Source of the DNA: Planctomycetota bacterium
GTDB lineage: Bacteria > Planctomycetota > UBA1135 > UBA2386
Reading direction: 5' to 3'
DNA: 57,207 bases
Assembly: GCA_020849665.1 (NCBI GenBank)
Contig: JADLFX010000017.1
Coordinates: 1 to 57,207, forward strand
Shown: positions 23,372-31,116 of the stretch, piece after piece
Numbering within the stretch: the stretch's first letter is position 1
Layout of the letters: each line of letters starts with the position of its first letter
Made by a program: the position numbers and the translations under genes
The notes under the pieces: generated by a model
Seen by the model: only the letters and a program-made list of their open reading frames with translations
The model's database searches: none
Told to the model about the DNA's origin: nothing

Positions 23372-25942
23372 TCAGCTGCGGTAGTAGACCGTGATCTTCT
23401 TGACCACGATGTTCTGCACGGACGCGCGGTTGAAGAAGAGCAGGAAGCGGTAGCCGGTGTAGCGGTCGTCCTGCATCAGCGAGTCCGGTCCCGCCACGCG
23501 CGGGTGCCAGGGCCCGATCGTGCCGGAGCCGGGCTGGCCATCGGCGCCGACCTTGGCGCCCTGGACCAGGAACCACACCTCCGAGCTCGAGCCGTACTCG
23601 GCCAGAGGCCCGCGACCGGCGTCGTCGCTGAAGAGCTTGGGCACGCCGTTGACCTCGGCCTCGATCTCGTAGCGCAGCCAGACCGGGGGGAAGACCTCGC
23701 GCGTCGTGTACCACTTGGACTGGGCGCCGACCACGGGATCGGTGTCGGCCAGCAGGCCCACGTTGTCGGCGGTTGCCGGCGGCTGTGCCGCACCCACGAG
23801 CCCTACGCTGGGATCGCTCGGAACCTCGAGGCGCAGATAGCCGGGGGCGCCGAGGCCGCCCTCGCACTTGGCGAGGTACGAGACGCCGAGGTCCACCGTG
23901 GAGGGGTCGGCGCCGCGCACGTCGAGGAGCCCGCCCATGCTGGGCTGGCCACCCACCTGGAGGAGCACGGAGCCGCCGCTGCCGCCGCCGCCGGGCGCCG
24001 CGGGACCAAAGGTGACGTTGTTGGCGGCCGTGCCGCGCCCGCCGCGGGCCTCGATCGCCGAGCCCTGCGACATCTGCAGGTTGCGGCCCACGCGCAGGGC
24101 GAACACGCCGCCGCCGCCGCTGCCCGCGGCACCGCTCACCCACCCGGGGACGCCGCCGCGTGGCGAGAAGTACGGGTGCGAACCGCCGCCGGCGCCACCC
24201 GAGCCGCCGACCAGGAAGTGGTCGAGGGACTTCGCCCCGCCCGGCAGAGGCAGGATGTCGAACTGGATGCCACCCTGCGACGCGGGTCCCAGGTCGGTGG
24301 CCACGTTGCCCGCCGTGTTGGTGGCGCGCCCGATCCCACCCGGGGTGCGGAAGCCGCCGCCACCGCCACCCGCCGAGATCTGGCCGCTGAACGAGCCGGA
24401 GAACGCGTTGTAGGTGACGGCCGAGTTGAGGCCTGAGGTGGGGAACTGCAGCGAGCCCTTGCCTCCGGTCCCGACCTGACGGCCGGCGTAGGCATGGCCC
24501 GCGGGGAGCTGCACGTCCTCACCGTTCTGGCCGTTGAAGTTCGGGCGGTTGGCGGCGCCGTCACCGCGATCGGCACCCGCTCCACCGCGCCCGCCGCCCG
24601 GCCCCCCGGCCCCGCCGAGCTGCCCGGTGGCGCTGGTCTTGCCGTTGTGGACCTGCAGATCGGCGCCGGAAACCACGAACTTGCCCTGGATCTCGCAGTT
24701 GCCGCGCACGCGCAGGATGGGCTTCTTGGAGCCGACGAAGACCACCGTGATGCCGCTGGCGAGCTTGAGGTTGCGGAAGTTGAACACGCCGTCGGTGACG
24801 GTCTCCGTCCGCCCGCTCAGCGTGGTGTCGCCCGGGATCGACTGGTTGTCCGTGCTCCACTGGTAGACGTTGCCGCCGAGGGAGACGCCGTGGGTCGGGT
24901 TGAAGTCGCCGAGCTTGCCGTCACCGCCCACGAGGCCGGGCAGGGCGCGGCCGCCGCTCCACGTGCCGGAGGAGGCGTCCTTCTCCATCTGCAGGTCCGA
25001 GGCGAACCCCTCGACCAGCGACTGCTCGACCGCCGACGAGGGCTGGGTGGTGAACTGGAAGAGCTGGCGCCGGGCCGCGCGGCCGGACAGGTCCTTCACC
25101 TGCTCGGTGACCTCGACCTCCACGCACACCTCGCCGGGCAGCTTGATCGCCGGCTTCAGGGAGATCCGGGTGCGGGCGTTCGCCGTGTCGAGCTCGGCGC
25201 GAGGCGTGCCCTCGAGCAACTCGGCGGGCTTCGAGGTGTCGCACTCGAGTCTGCCGCCCACCACGCGGGTACGGCGCAAGCGGTACTGGATCGGGCTGGT
25301 CTGCGTGCTGCCGCCCTGGAAGGGACCGATGTCGATGTACTCGGAGAACTCGAGCAGGATCAGCGTCTCGCGCGACACGTTGGTGGTCGCGGTCGGCTGC
25401 AGCAGCACCGCCGTGGGCGGCGCGTTGTCGAGGTCCACGATCCCCTTCGACACCGTCAGCGAGCAGCTGAACGTGTTCGACAGCTTCTGGCCGGACGTCG
25501 ACCGGACGGTCATCGTCTCGTTGGGGCCGCCGGGCAGCGTGAGGATGTAGGTCTGGTTGGCGCGGAATCCGAACACCGTGAGCCCGCCCTGCACGATCAC
25601 GCTGGGCACGAAGGAGATCCGGTTCTTCTCGACCCGGAACTCACCCACCGGCGACTCGCCCGTGGCGGTCTTCAGGGAGATGGTCGAGCTGTTCACCGTG
25701 CTCGGGTCGACGTCCTGCGTGAAGTCGAACACCAGCGGCTGGTTCTGCGGGATCTCCGTGATCGCACAGCCGACGGTCGAGCAGCCGAGGTTGCAGGAGG
25801 CGAGGCAGAAGTTGCTGCCTTCGGCGGAGCCCACGCAGCGCACGCCTTTCAGCGCGGACGGATTCGAGCTGCCGGAGCAGGCCAGCAGCATCACCGCGGG
25901 GAGGATGGGAAGCAGGGAGCTGAGGACGCGCATCGACTTCAT
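23372..25942 (-). CDS. glycine-rich Ig-like surface lipoprotein (tandem copy 1)
   Basis: 856 residues. The lipoprotein signal ends in V-M-L-L-A-C with the lipid Cys at 22. A conserved Cys cluster follows at about 36-60 (C-V-G, then F-C-L-A-S-C-N-L-G-C and G-C-A-I). Two Big_5-type Ig-like domains with N-Q-P-L-V-F-D-F-T-Q-D-V-D-P-S and F-S-E-Y-I-D come next. Then come a V-F-N-F-R-N strand block and a glycine-rich core (about 425-720) with long G-G-G runs alternating with T-Y-N-A-F-S-G-S-F-S and D-H-F-L-V-G-G-S-G-G. The beta C-terminal domain ends in I-T-V-Y-Y-R-S. It is probably outer-surface anchored; the function may be structural or adhesive. Its closest relative is the next gene upstream (26027-28633). 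The ATG at 25942 is used; an in-frame ATG at 25933 has a better-spaced AGGA. Confidence 0.75.
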   Translation of the reverse strand: MKSMRVLSSLLPILPAVMLLACSGSSNPSALKGVRCVGSAEGSNFCLASCNLGCSTVGCAITEIPQNQPLVFDFTQDVDPSTVNSSTISLKTATGESPVGEFRVEKNRISFVPSVIVQGGLTVFGFRANQTYILTLPGGPNETMTVRSTSGQKLSNTFSCSLTVSKGIVDLDNAPPTAVLLQPTATTNVSRETLILLEFSEYIDIGPFQGGSTQTSPIQYRLRRTRVVGGRLECDTSKPAELLEGTPRAELDTANARTRISLKPAIKLPGEVCVEVEVTEQVKDLSGRAARRQLFQFTTQPSSAVEQSLVEGFASDLQMEKDASSGTWSGGRALPGLVGGDGKLGDFNPTHGVSLGGNVYQWSTDNQSIPGDTTLSGRTETVTDGVFNFRNLKLASGITVVFVGSKKPILRVRGNCEIQGKFVVSGADLQVHNGKTSATGQLGGAGGPGGGRGGAGADRGDGAANRPNFNGQNGEDVQLPAGHAYAGRQVGTGGKGSLQFPTSGLNSAVTYNAFSGSFSGQISAGGGGGGFRTPGGIGRATNTAGNVATDLGPASQGGIQFDILPLPGGAKSLDHFLVGGSGGAGGGSHPYFSPRGGVPGWVSGAAGSGGGGVFALRVGRNLQMSQGSAIEARGGRGTAANNVTFGPAAPGGGGSGGSVLLQVGGQPSMGGLLDVRGADPSTVDLGVSYLAKCEGGLGAPGYLRLEVPSDPSVGLVGAAQPPATADNVGLLADTDPVVGAQSKWYTTREVFPPVWLRYEIEAEVNGVPKLFSDDAGRGPLAEYGSSSEVWFLVQGAKVGADGQPGSGTIGPWHPRVAGPDSLMQDDRYTGYRFLLFFNRASVQNIVVKKITVYYRS

Positions 25943-26026
25943 GTCCTGGTACGGAGTGCGGAGTGGCGACCCCCACGACCACGGGGCGGGAGAGGCACCA
26001 GTGTGGTCGGCGAGGTCACGGGGCGA

Positions 26027-28633
26027 TCAGCCACGGTAGAAGAAGGTGACGCTCTCGACCTCGATCTTGCTGGCGAGGGCGCGGTCGAAGAGCAGGGTGA
26101 ACCGGAATCCCACGGCGCTGTCGTCGGAGAGCGCGAGTTCGCCGCCCGTGCCGAACGGACCGACGAAGCGGCGCCAGGGCTGGATGGTCGACGGCACCGG
26201 CTGCCCGCCGTTGTCGAACTCGACCGCGCCCTGCACGAGGAACCGGATGGGCTTGCCCTCGACGGCCTGGCCGGCCGAACCGGGCAGCGCAGGGTCGTCG
26301 CTGTACAAGGTCACGCTGGTGGAGCCGTTCAGCCTGGCGCGGATCTCGTAGCGCAGGAAATCGGGGGCCAGCAGCCGGTTGAGCCGGTACCACTTCGACT
26401 GCATGCCGACCACGGAATCGGTGTCCGTGAGGACCCCGACGTTCTCCGGGCCCGCGGCAGGCCGGACGGTTCCCAGGTGGGCGACCGGCGGCGGATTCGC
26501 GCCGGGCATCTCGAGCCGCACGTAGCCGGGCGCGCCGTCGCCGGCACTCACGTCGAGCGTGAACGAGATCGGCTGGCGGATGAACCCGCCCGCGCCGCCG
26601 CGCACGCTGAGGATGCCGAGCATGGTGGGCGCCACCGCGCCGTCGAACTGCAGCAGGATGCTGCCGCCCGATCCGCCGCCGCCGGGGCACGCCATCCGGC
26701 TGCCCGCCGACGCAGTCTGGAAGCCGCTGCCGCCGTCGGCATCGATCAGGGCGCTGCTGCCCATGCGCAGGTCGTAGCCGACCCGGAAGGCGATGGCGCC
26801 GCCGCCACCTGCTCCCGCGCCGCCGCTGCCCCAGCTCGCCGGCGTGCCGCGCGTGCTGAAGAACGGCTGGGTGCCGGCGCCGCCACCACCCGAACCGCCG
26901 ATCAGGAAGTGGTCGATGGAGCGCACCCCCCCTGGGATCGGGAACGGATCGAAGGCCAGCCCACCCGCGGCGGGCGCGCCGAGGTCGGCCGGGATGCTGC
27001 CCGTGGTGTTGACCGCGCGGCCCTGCGCACCGGCGCCGCGGAATCCGCCGCCGCCGCCGCCCGCGGACACCATCGCGGAGAACGAGCCGCTGAAGGCGTT
27101 GTAGGTGACGTCGCTGTTGCGGCCGGAGGCGGGGTGCTGGATCGACCCCTTGCCGCCGGTGTCGGCCGCGCGGCCCGCATAGGCGTGCCCGGCCGGGAGC
27201 CGCACGTTCTCGCCGGCGAACCCGTTGAAGCGCGTCTGGTTGGCCACGCCGTCGCCGGCGTCACCGCCGTTGCCGCCGCGCCCGCCGAATACGCCACCCT
27301 CGATGCCGACCTGGCCGACCGGCGAGGTGCCCGAGAACTGCGGCTGGCTGCCGCCCCGGATCGTGATCTTGCCCTGCACGTCGACCAGGCCCCGCACCAG
27401 GATGCGCGGCGGACGCGTGCCCTTGAAGATCACCTCGCTGTCGCGGTCGAGCTTGAACGTGGTGAAGCGGAACACCCCATCCGTGACGCGCTCGTCGCTA
27501 CCCGAGAGGGTGCGGGTGCGCGGGATGGTGAAGTCGTCGGTGCTCCATTCGTAGACGTTGGGCGAGATCTGCCGGCCCAGGGAGGCGAGGAACTCGCCAT
27601 GCAGGCCATCTCCGCCGAGCTGCCCGGGGGTCGCCTTGCGGTCGCCCCACGAGCCGGAGGACACCTCGCGCTCGAACTTGTCGGCGGTGGAGAAGTCCTC
27701 GGCCAGGCTCTGGACGGTCGTGGATGCCGGCTGGGTGATGAACTGGAACACGGCCGGGATCGCAGGCGTGCCCGAGAGGTCGCGCACCCGGTTGGAGACC
27801 TCCACTTCGATGCAGGCGTCGCCTGGCAGATCGAAGGGCGGACGGTAGGTCACCGTGGTGCGCTGGCGCACGATGTCGTTCACCACGCGCGGCGAGCCGC
27901 CGAGCGCGACGGTCGGCGAATTGGGGTTGCACTCGCGTGCGCCACCCTGGCCGACCCGGGTCTTGCGCAGGCGGTAGAGGATCGGGCTCGACCCGCCGAT
28001 CGTGAAGCTGCTCGCGTCGATCAGCTCCGTGAACTCCAGGACGATCTGCGTGTCGAACGCGACGTTGCTCGGCGTGGTCGGGACGATCAGGGTCGCCCGC
28101 GGCGGCTGCCCATCGAGATCCACGACGCCCTTGGTCACCGCCAGCTGGCAGGTGATCGACTTGGGCAGGGTGTCGCCCGAGGTCGAGCGCACGGGCGAGG
28201 GCTTCTCGCCGCCGGCCAGGGTCAGGATGTAGGTCTCGTTGGGCCGGAAGCCGAAGAAGGTCGAGGAGCCGACCAGCCGGATCTCGGGGGCGAACTGCAC
28301 CGAGTTGCGGTTCACGATCAGCTGCCCGACCGGCTCCTCGCCGGTGGCGGTCTTCAACGAGATGCTGCCGGCATTGATGCTCGAGGGGTCGACGTCCTGG
28401 CTGAAGTTGAAGATCAGCGGCTGGTTCTGGGCGATCTCGTTGATCACGCACCCGGCCAGGGTGCACCCAAGGTTGCAGGACTGCAGGCAGAAGCTGGCCG
28501 TCCCCGTGGCGCAATCGCCGCGCACCGACGAGGGCGCGGAGCCGCCGCCGCAACCTCCGAGCAGCAAGGCACTCGCGAGGGTCAGGGCGGCGAGGTAGGG
28601 GGTCGCGGCAAGAGTCGGGTGTGGACGCGTCAT
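26027..28633 (-). CDS. glycine-rich Ig-like surface lipoprotein (tandem copy 2)
   Basis: 868 residues. The lipoprotein signal (L-T-L-A-S-A-L-L-L-G-G-C) leads into the same Cys cluster as the downstream copy (F-C-L-Q-S-C-N-L-G-C, G-C-V-I). The Big_5-like domains carry N-Q-P-L-I-F-N-F-S-Q-D-V-D-P-S and E-F-T-E-L-I-D. The glycine-rich core repeats L-P-A-G-H-A-Y-A-G-R, T-Y-N-A-F-S-G-S-F-S and D-H-F-L-I-G-G-S-G-G almost word for word. The end is V-T-F-F-Y-R-G. The ATG at 28633 is preceded by CCGAGG with 5-base spacing and opens the signal peptide. The open frame continues far upstream, but that sequence is proline/arginine-rich noise. The two copies, 84 bases apart, are a recent-looking tandem duplication with diverged loops. 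Confidence 0.78.
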   Translation of the reverse strand: MTRPHPTLAATPYLAALTLASALLLGGCGGGSAPSSVRGDCATGTASFCLQSCNLGCTLAGCVINEIAQNQPLIFNFSQDVDPSSINAGSISLKTATGEEPVGQLIVNRNSVQFAPEIRLVGSSTFFGFRPNETYILTLAGGEKPSPVRSTSGDTLPKSITCQLAVTKGVVDLDGQPPRATLIVPTTPSNVAFDTQIVLEFTELIDASSFTIGGSSPILYRLRKTRVGQGGARECNPNSPTVALGGSPRVVNDIVRQRTTVTYRPPFDLPGDACIEVEVSNRVRDLSGTPAIPAVFQFITQPASTTVQSLAEDFSTADKFEREVSSGSWGDRKATPGQLGGDGLHGEFLASLGRQISPNVYEWSTDDFTIPRTRTLSGSDERVTDGVFRFTTFKLDRDSEVIFKGTRPPRILVRGLVDVQGKITIRGGSQPQFSGTSPVGQVGIEGGVFGGRGGNGGDAGDGVANQTRFNGFAGENVRLPAGHAYAGRAADTGGKGSIQHPASGRNSDVTYNAFSGSFSAMVSAGGGGGGFRGAGAQGRAVNTTGSIPADLGAPAAGGLAFDPFPIPGGVRSIDHFLIGGSGGGGAGTQPFFSTRGTPASWGSGGAGAGGGGAIAFRVGYDLRMGSSALIDADGGSGFQTASAGSRMACPGGGGSGGSILLQFDGAVAPTMLGILSVRGGAGGFIRQPISFTLDVSAGDGAPGYVRLEMPGANPPPVAHLGTVRPAAGPENVGVLTDTDSVVGMQSKWYRLNRLLAPDFLRYEIRARLNGSTSVTLYSDDPALPGSAGQAVEGKPIRFLVQGAVEFDNGGQPVPSTIQPWRRFVGPFGTGGELALSDDSAVGFRFTLLFDRALASKIEVESVTFFYRG

Positions 28634-29319
28634 GCAGACCTCGGGATCGATCGCGGACCAGGGAACGGGGTCTTGCGCCGGACGGGGGGACGACCGCGGC
28701 CGGGTGTTCTGCCGAAGGGGATGGAGCAAGGATAGCAGCCGTGCGGGAACTCGGCTCCGGAGCGCTCCCAGGCGGAAGGCGGGATTGTGACCAACCCGGC
28801 CGCAGGGTCCAGATCCGGCTCCGCAACCTTGGTCGGAACGCGGAGCCGTCCAGCCTGAGCCGTCCCGACCCAAGCCATGGGCGGAACCGCCGCCGCAAAC
28901 AGGGCTGGCGAGGGGCATGCACCGCGGCCTCGCGGAGCGGCACCTTGGCACGGGGTCGTCGACCCCGTGGGGGCAGGGCGCGCCAGGTCCGGGGTCACGG
29001 GTAGCCTGGAGGGGGCGCTGCGTGGGCAGGGATGCATGCGGGGAAGCAGGGAGAGGTCGCCCCCCTCGCCGGGAGGAGACGCCAGTCCGGGCATCCCTCC
29101 AAGATCCGTGCCGCAACCCCGCCGGCGGAGGGGTTCCCCAAGCCCCATGGGGCGGGCCGCTTGGGACGGGGTCGGCAACGGCGGGGTGCGGCGGGTGTGC
29201 GGTTCCCAACACCGCCGTGGGCGGGGTCGAACGGGTGACCCTCCAGCAGCGTCGGCCTATCCCGCACGGCACCCCAGGAGACTGCTCCGCCACTCAACCC
29301 CGGATAAGGTTCCCGCCCC
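28634..29319. other. 686-base divergent intergenic region
   Basis: This is the largest gene-free stretch. It separates the divergently transcribed lipoprotein gene (start 28633) and the membrane-anchored protein gene (start 29320). Frames on both strands are open but rich in Arg, Pro and Gly with no domain character. I searched by eye for tRNA, RNase P and tmRNA signatures and saw none. It should hold promoters for both directions; the only A/T-rich spot is GGATAAGG at 29302-29309, which may act as the ribosome-binding site of the plus-strand gene. Confidence 0.45.
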
Positions 29320-30336
29320 ATGTCCGACGCCCCAAGCGCGCGCAACCTGCACCTCGCCCTGCTCCTTCCGGGTCTGGCCTGCCTGGCCGGCCTCGTCATG
29401 GTCTGGCAGCGCATGGGCGGGCTCCGGCAGGCGATCGAGGAGTCCAGGGGCGAGCTGCAGGCCGTGCAGCGCACCCTGCACCTCCTGCGCCTCGAACGGG
29501 GCTCCAAGGGCCTGGGAATCGAGGCCCTGCTCGAGCAGCTCCGCCACTACGCGCCGCTGCTGGACCGCTCCACCACGCCGCGGGTCGAGGTGCCGGCCAT
29601 CGAGGCCCGGGTGCGCGAGATCCTCTCGGCGATGGAGGGTCTGGGCCCCGAGGCGACGCGTCGCGTCGAGCAGGCCTTCCTCGCCGAGACGGGCACCGAC
29701 CAGGACGAGTACCGCAAGTGGCTGCTGGTCGCCGCGACCCGCCTCGACCCGATCCGCGGCAAGGTGCTCCTCGCGCGCGTGATCCGCGCGCTCGACCTGC
29801 CGGTGAGCGCACGCCTGCGCTGGCTGGCCTGCGACGAGCTGGTGCGCGTGGACGCCCAGCAGGCGGGGCTGGTGCTGCGCGAGCTCCTGCGCAGCGAGTC
29901 GGCGCGCGGCGTGCAGCGCGACCGGCTGCCGCCGGAGCTGCGCGCCACGGTCGTGGAGCAGTTCGCGCTGCGCACCGCGGCGTCCGGGTTCCACAACTTC
30001 GTGGCGCGCTACGCCGACACCAAGGACCCGGAGCTCGTCGCCACGCTGCTCATGGTGATCGGTCGCCAGGAGCACGACCTGCCCACGATCCAGGAGTGCG
30101 TGAAGGTCCTGGGGCAGGTGCGGGCCCGCGAGGCCAGCGAAGCGATCCGCAAGCTCTTCCAGTCGCCACCCGCGGTGCAGGACAACCCCCTGTTCCGCAA
30201 CCACTGCCTGGACGCGATCGCGGCGATCGACGGCTCGTCGGCCACCGAGTGGTTCGAGGCGATGCTGCGGGCGGAGAAGCACGAGCTGGTGCGCAACAAG
30301 CTCGTCGACCTGCTCAAGCGCACCGCCAACCGTTGA
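29320..30336 (+). CDS. membrane-anchored helical protein, unknown function
   Basis: 338 residues. One N-terminal transmembrane helix (L-H-L-A-L-L-L-P-G-L-A-C-L-A-G-L-V-M-V-W, about 10-30) is followed by a short coiled coil (about 35-65). The rest, nearly 250 residues, is helical with the spacing of HEAT-like repeats: L-R-W-L-A-C-D-E-L-V-R, L-V-A-T-L-L-M-V-I-G-R, A-R-E-A-S-E-A-I-R-K-L-F. Repeat proteins of this kind act as scaffolds, here probably on the periplasmic face. I do not recognise the family. AAGG at 29306-29309 gives a reasonable ribosome-binding site for the ATG at 29320. tatD follows after 25 bases, so the pair is likely one transcript. Confidence 0.65.
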   Translation: MSDAPSARNLHLALLLPGLACLAGLVMVWQRMGGLRQAIEESRGELQAVQRTLHLLRLERGSKGLGIEALLEQLRHYAPLLDRSTTPRVEVPAIEARVREILSAMEGLGPEATRRVEQAFLAETGTDQDEYRKWLLVAATRLDPIRGKVLLARVIRALDLPVSARLRWLACDELVRVDAQQAGLVLRELLRSESARGVQRDRLPPELRATVVEQFALRTAASGFHNFVARYADTKDPELVATLLMVIGRQEHDLPTIQECVKVLGQVRAREASEAIRKLFQSPPAVQDNPLFRNHCLDAIAAIDGSSATEWFEAMLRAEKHELVRNKLVDLLKRTANR

Positions 30337-30361
30337 GCCGGCGGCGCGCACGGAACCACGC

Positions 30362-31111
30362 GTGATCTTCGACACGCACTGCCACCTGCGCTACGGCGGC
30401 GCCGACGCCGCCGCGATCGTCGCACGCGCCGCCGCGGCCGGGGTCACGCAGCTCCTCGACGTGGGCATCGATGCCGCGAGCAGCACGCTGGCGCGCGACA
30501 CCGCGCGTGCCCTTACGGGCGTCGGCTGGAGCGCCGGCCTGCACCCCAACGACGCACGCCGGCTCGCCGAGGAGTTCCCCGCCATCGAGGCGCTGGTGCG
30601 GGAAGGCGATTGCCGGGCCGTCGGCGAGACCGGGCTCGACTTCTACCGCGACTGGACGCCGCCCGACCAGCAGGAGCGCGCCCTGCTGGCGCATCTGGAG
30701 CTCGCCCGGCGCGCCGGACTGCCGGTGATCCTGCACTGCCGCGACGCGTTCGCCCGCCTCTTCGCACTGCTCGCACCGTACGCGCCGCTGCGTGGCGTCA
30801 TGCACTGCTTCTCGGGCGGACCGGACGAGGCCCGCACCGCGCTGGACCTGGGCCTGCACCTGTCGTTCGCCGGCCCGCTGACCTACCCGAAGTCCGACGC
30901 GCTGCGCGCGGCCGCCCGCAGCGCGCCCCTGGACCGGATCCTGGTGGAGACCGACGCGCCGTTCCTGCCGCCGCAGGGTTGGCGCGGCCAGAAGAACGAG
31001 CCGGCCTACCTGGTGGCCACCGTGGCCCGTCTCGCCGCGGAGCGCGGCAGCAGCCCGGACGCGATCGCCGCGGCGACCACCGCCAACGCGCGGGCGCTGT
31101 TCGCGATGTGA
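30362..31111 (+). CDS. tatD: TatD family metal-dependent hydrolase
   Basis: 249 residues, the usual size. Ligands in order: F-D-T-H-C-H (metal pair), G-E-T-G-L-D-F-Y with the bridging Glu, I-L-H-C-R-D-A, M-H-C-F-S-G, and V-E-T-D-A-P-F-L-P-P followed by N-E-P-A-Y-L. TatD proteins are cytoplasmic TIM-barrel 3'-5' exonucleases on single-stranded DNA or RNA, and some act as D-aminoacyl-tRNA deacylases. The start is GTG at 30362, directly at the family N-terminus (M-I-F-D-T-H). The stop is 5 bases from the stop of the convergent TMTC-like gene, leaving no room for separate terminators. Confidence 0.92.
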   Translation: MIFDTHCHLRYGGADAAAIVARAAAAGVTQLLDVGIDAASSTLARDTARALTGVGWSAGLHPNDARRLAEEFPAIEALVREGDCRAVGETGLDFYRDWTPPDQQERALLAHLELARRAGLPVILHCRDAFARLFALLAPYAPLRGVMHCFSGGPDEARTALDLGLHLSFAGPLTYPKSDALRAAARSAPLDRILVETDAPFLPPQGWRGQKNEPAYLVATVARLAAERGSSPDAIAAATTANARALFAM

Positions 31112-31116
31112 GCGGA

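Noticed and set aside
24494..28735. A 1413-codon plus-strand open frame opposite the tandem lipoproteins
   Set aside because: Same antisense artefact. It spans two real minus-strand genes and the gap between them, and has no recognisable sequence.
28634..29319. Possible structured RNA (tRNA, RNase P, tmRNA) in the large divergent gap
   Set aside because: A GTCGAAC-like segment near 29227 recalled a T-arm, but the flanking bases do not pair and no acceptor stem or CCA is found. RNase P and tmRNA signature stretches are absent.
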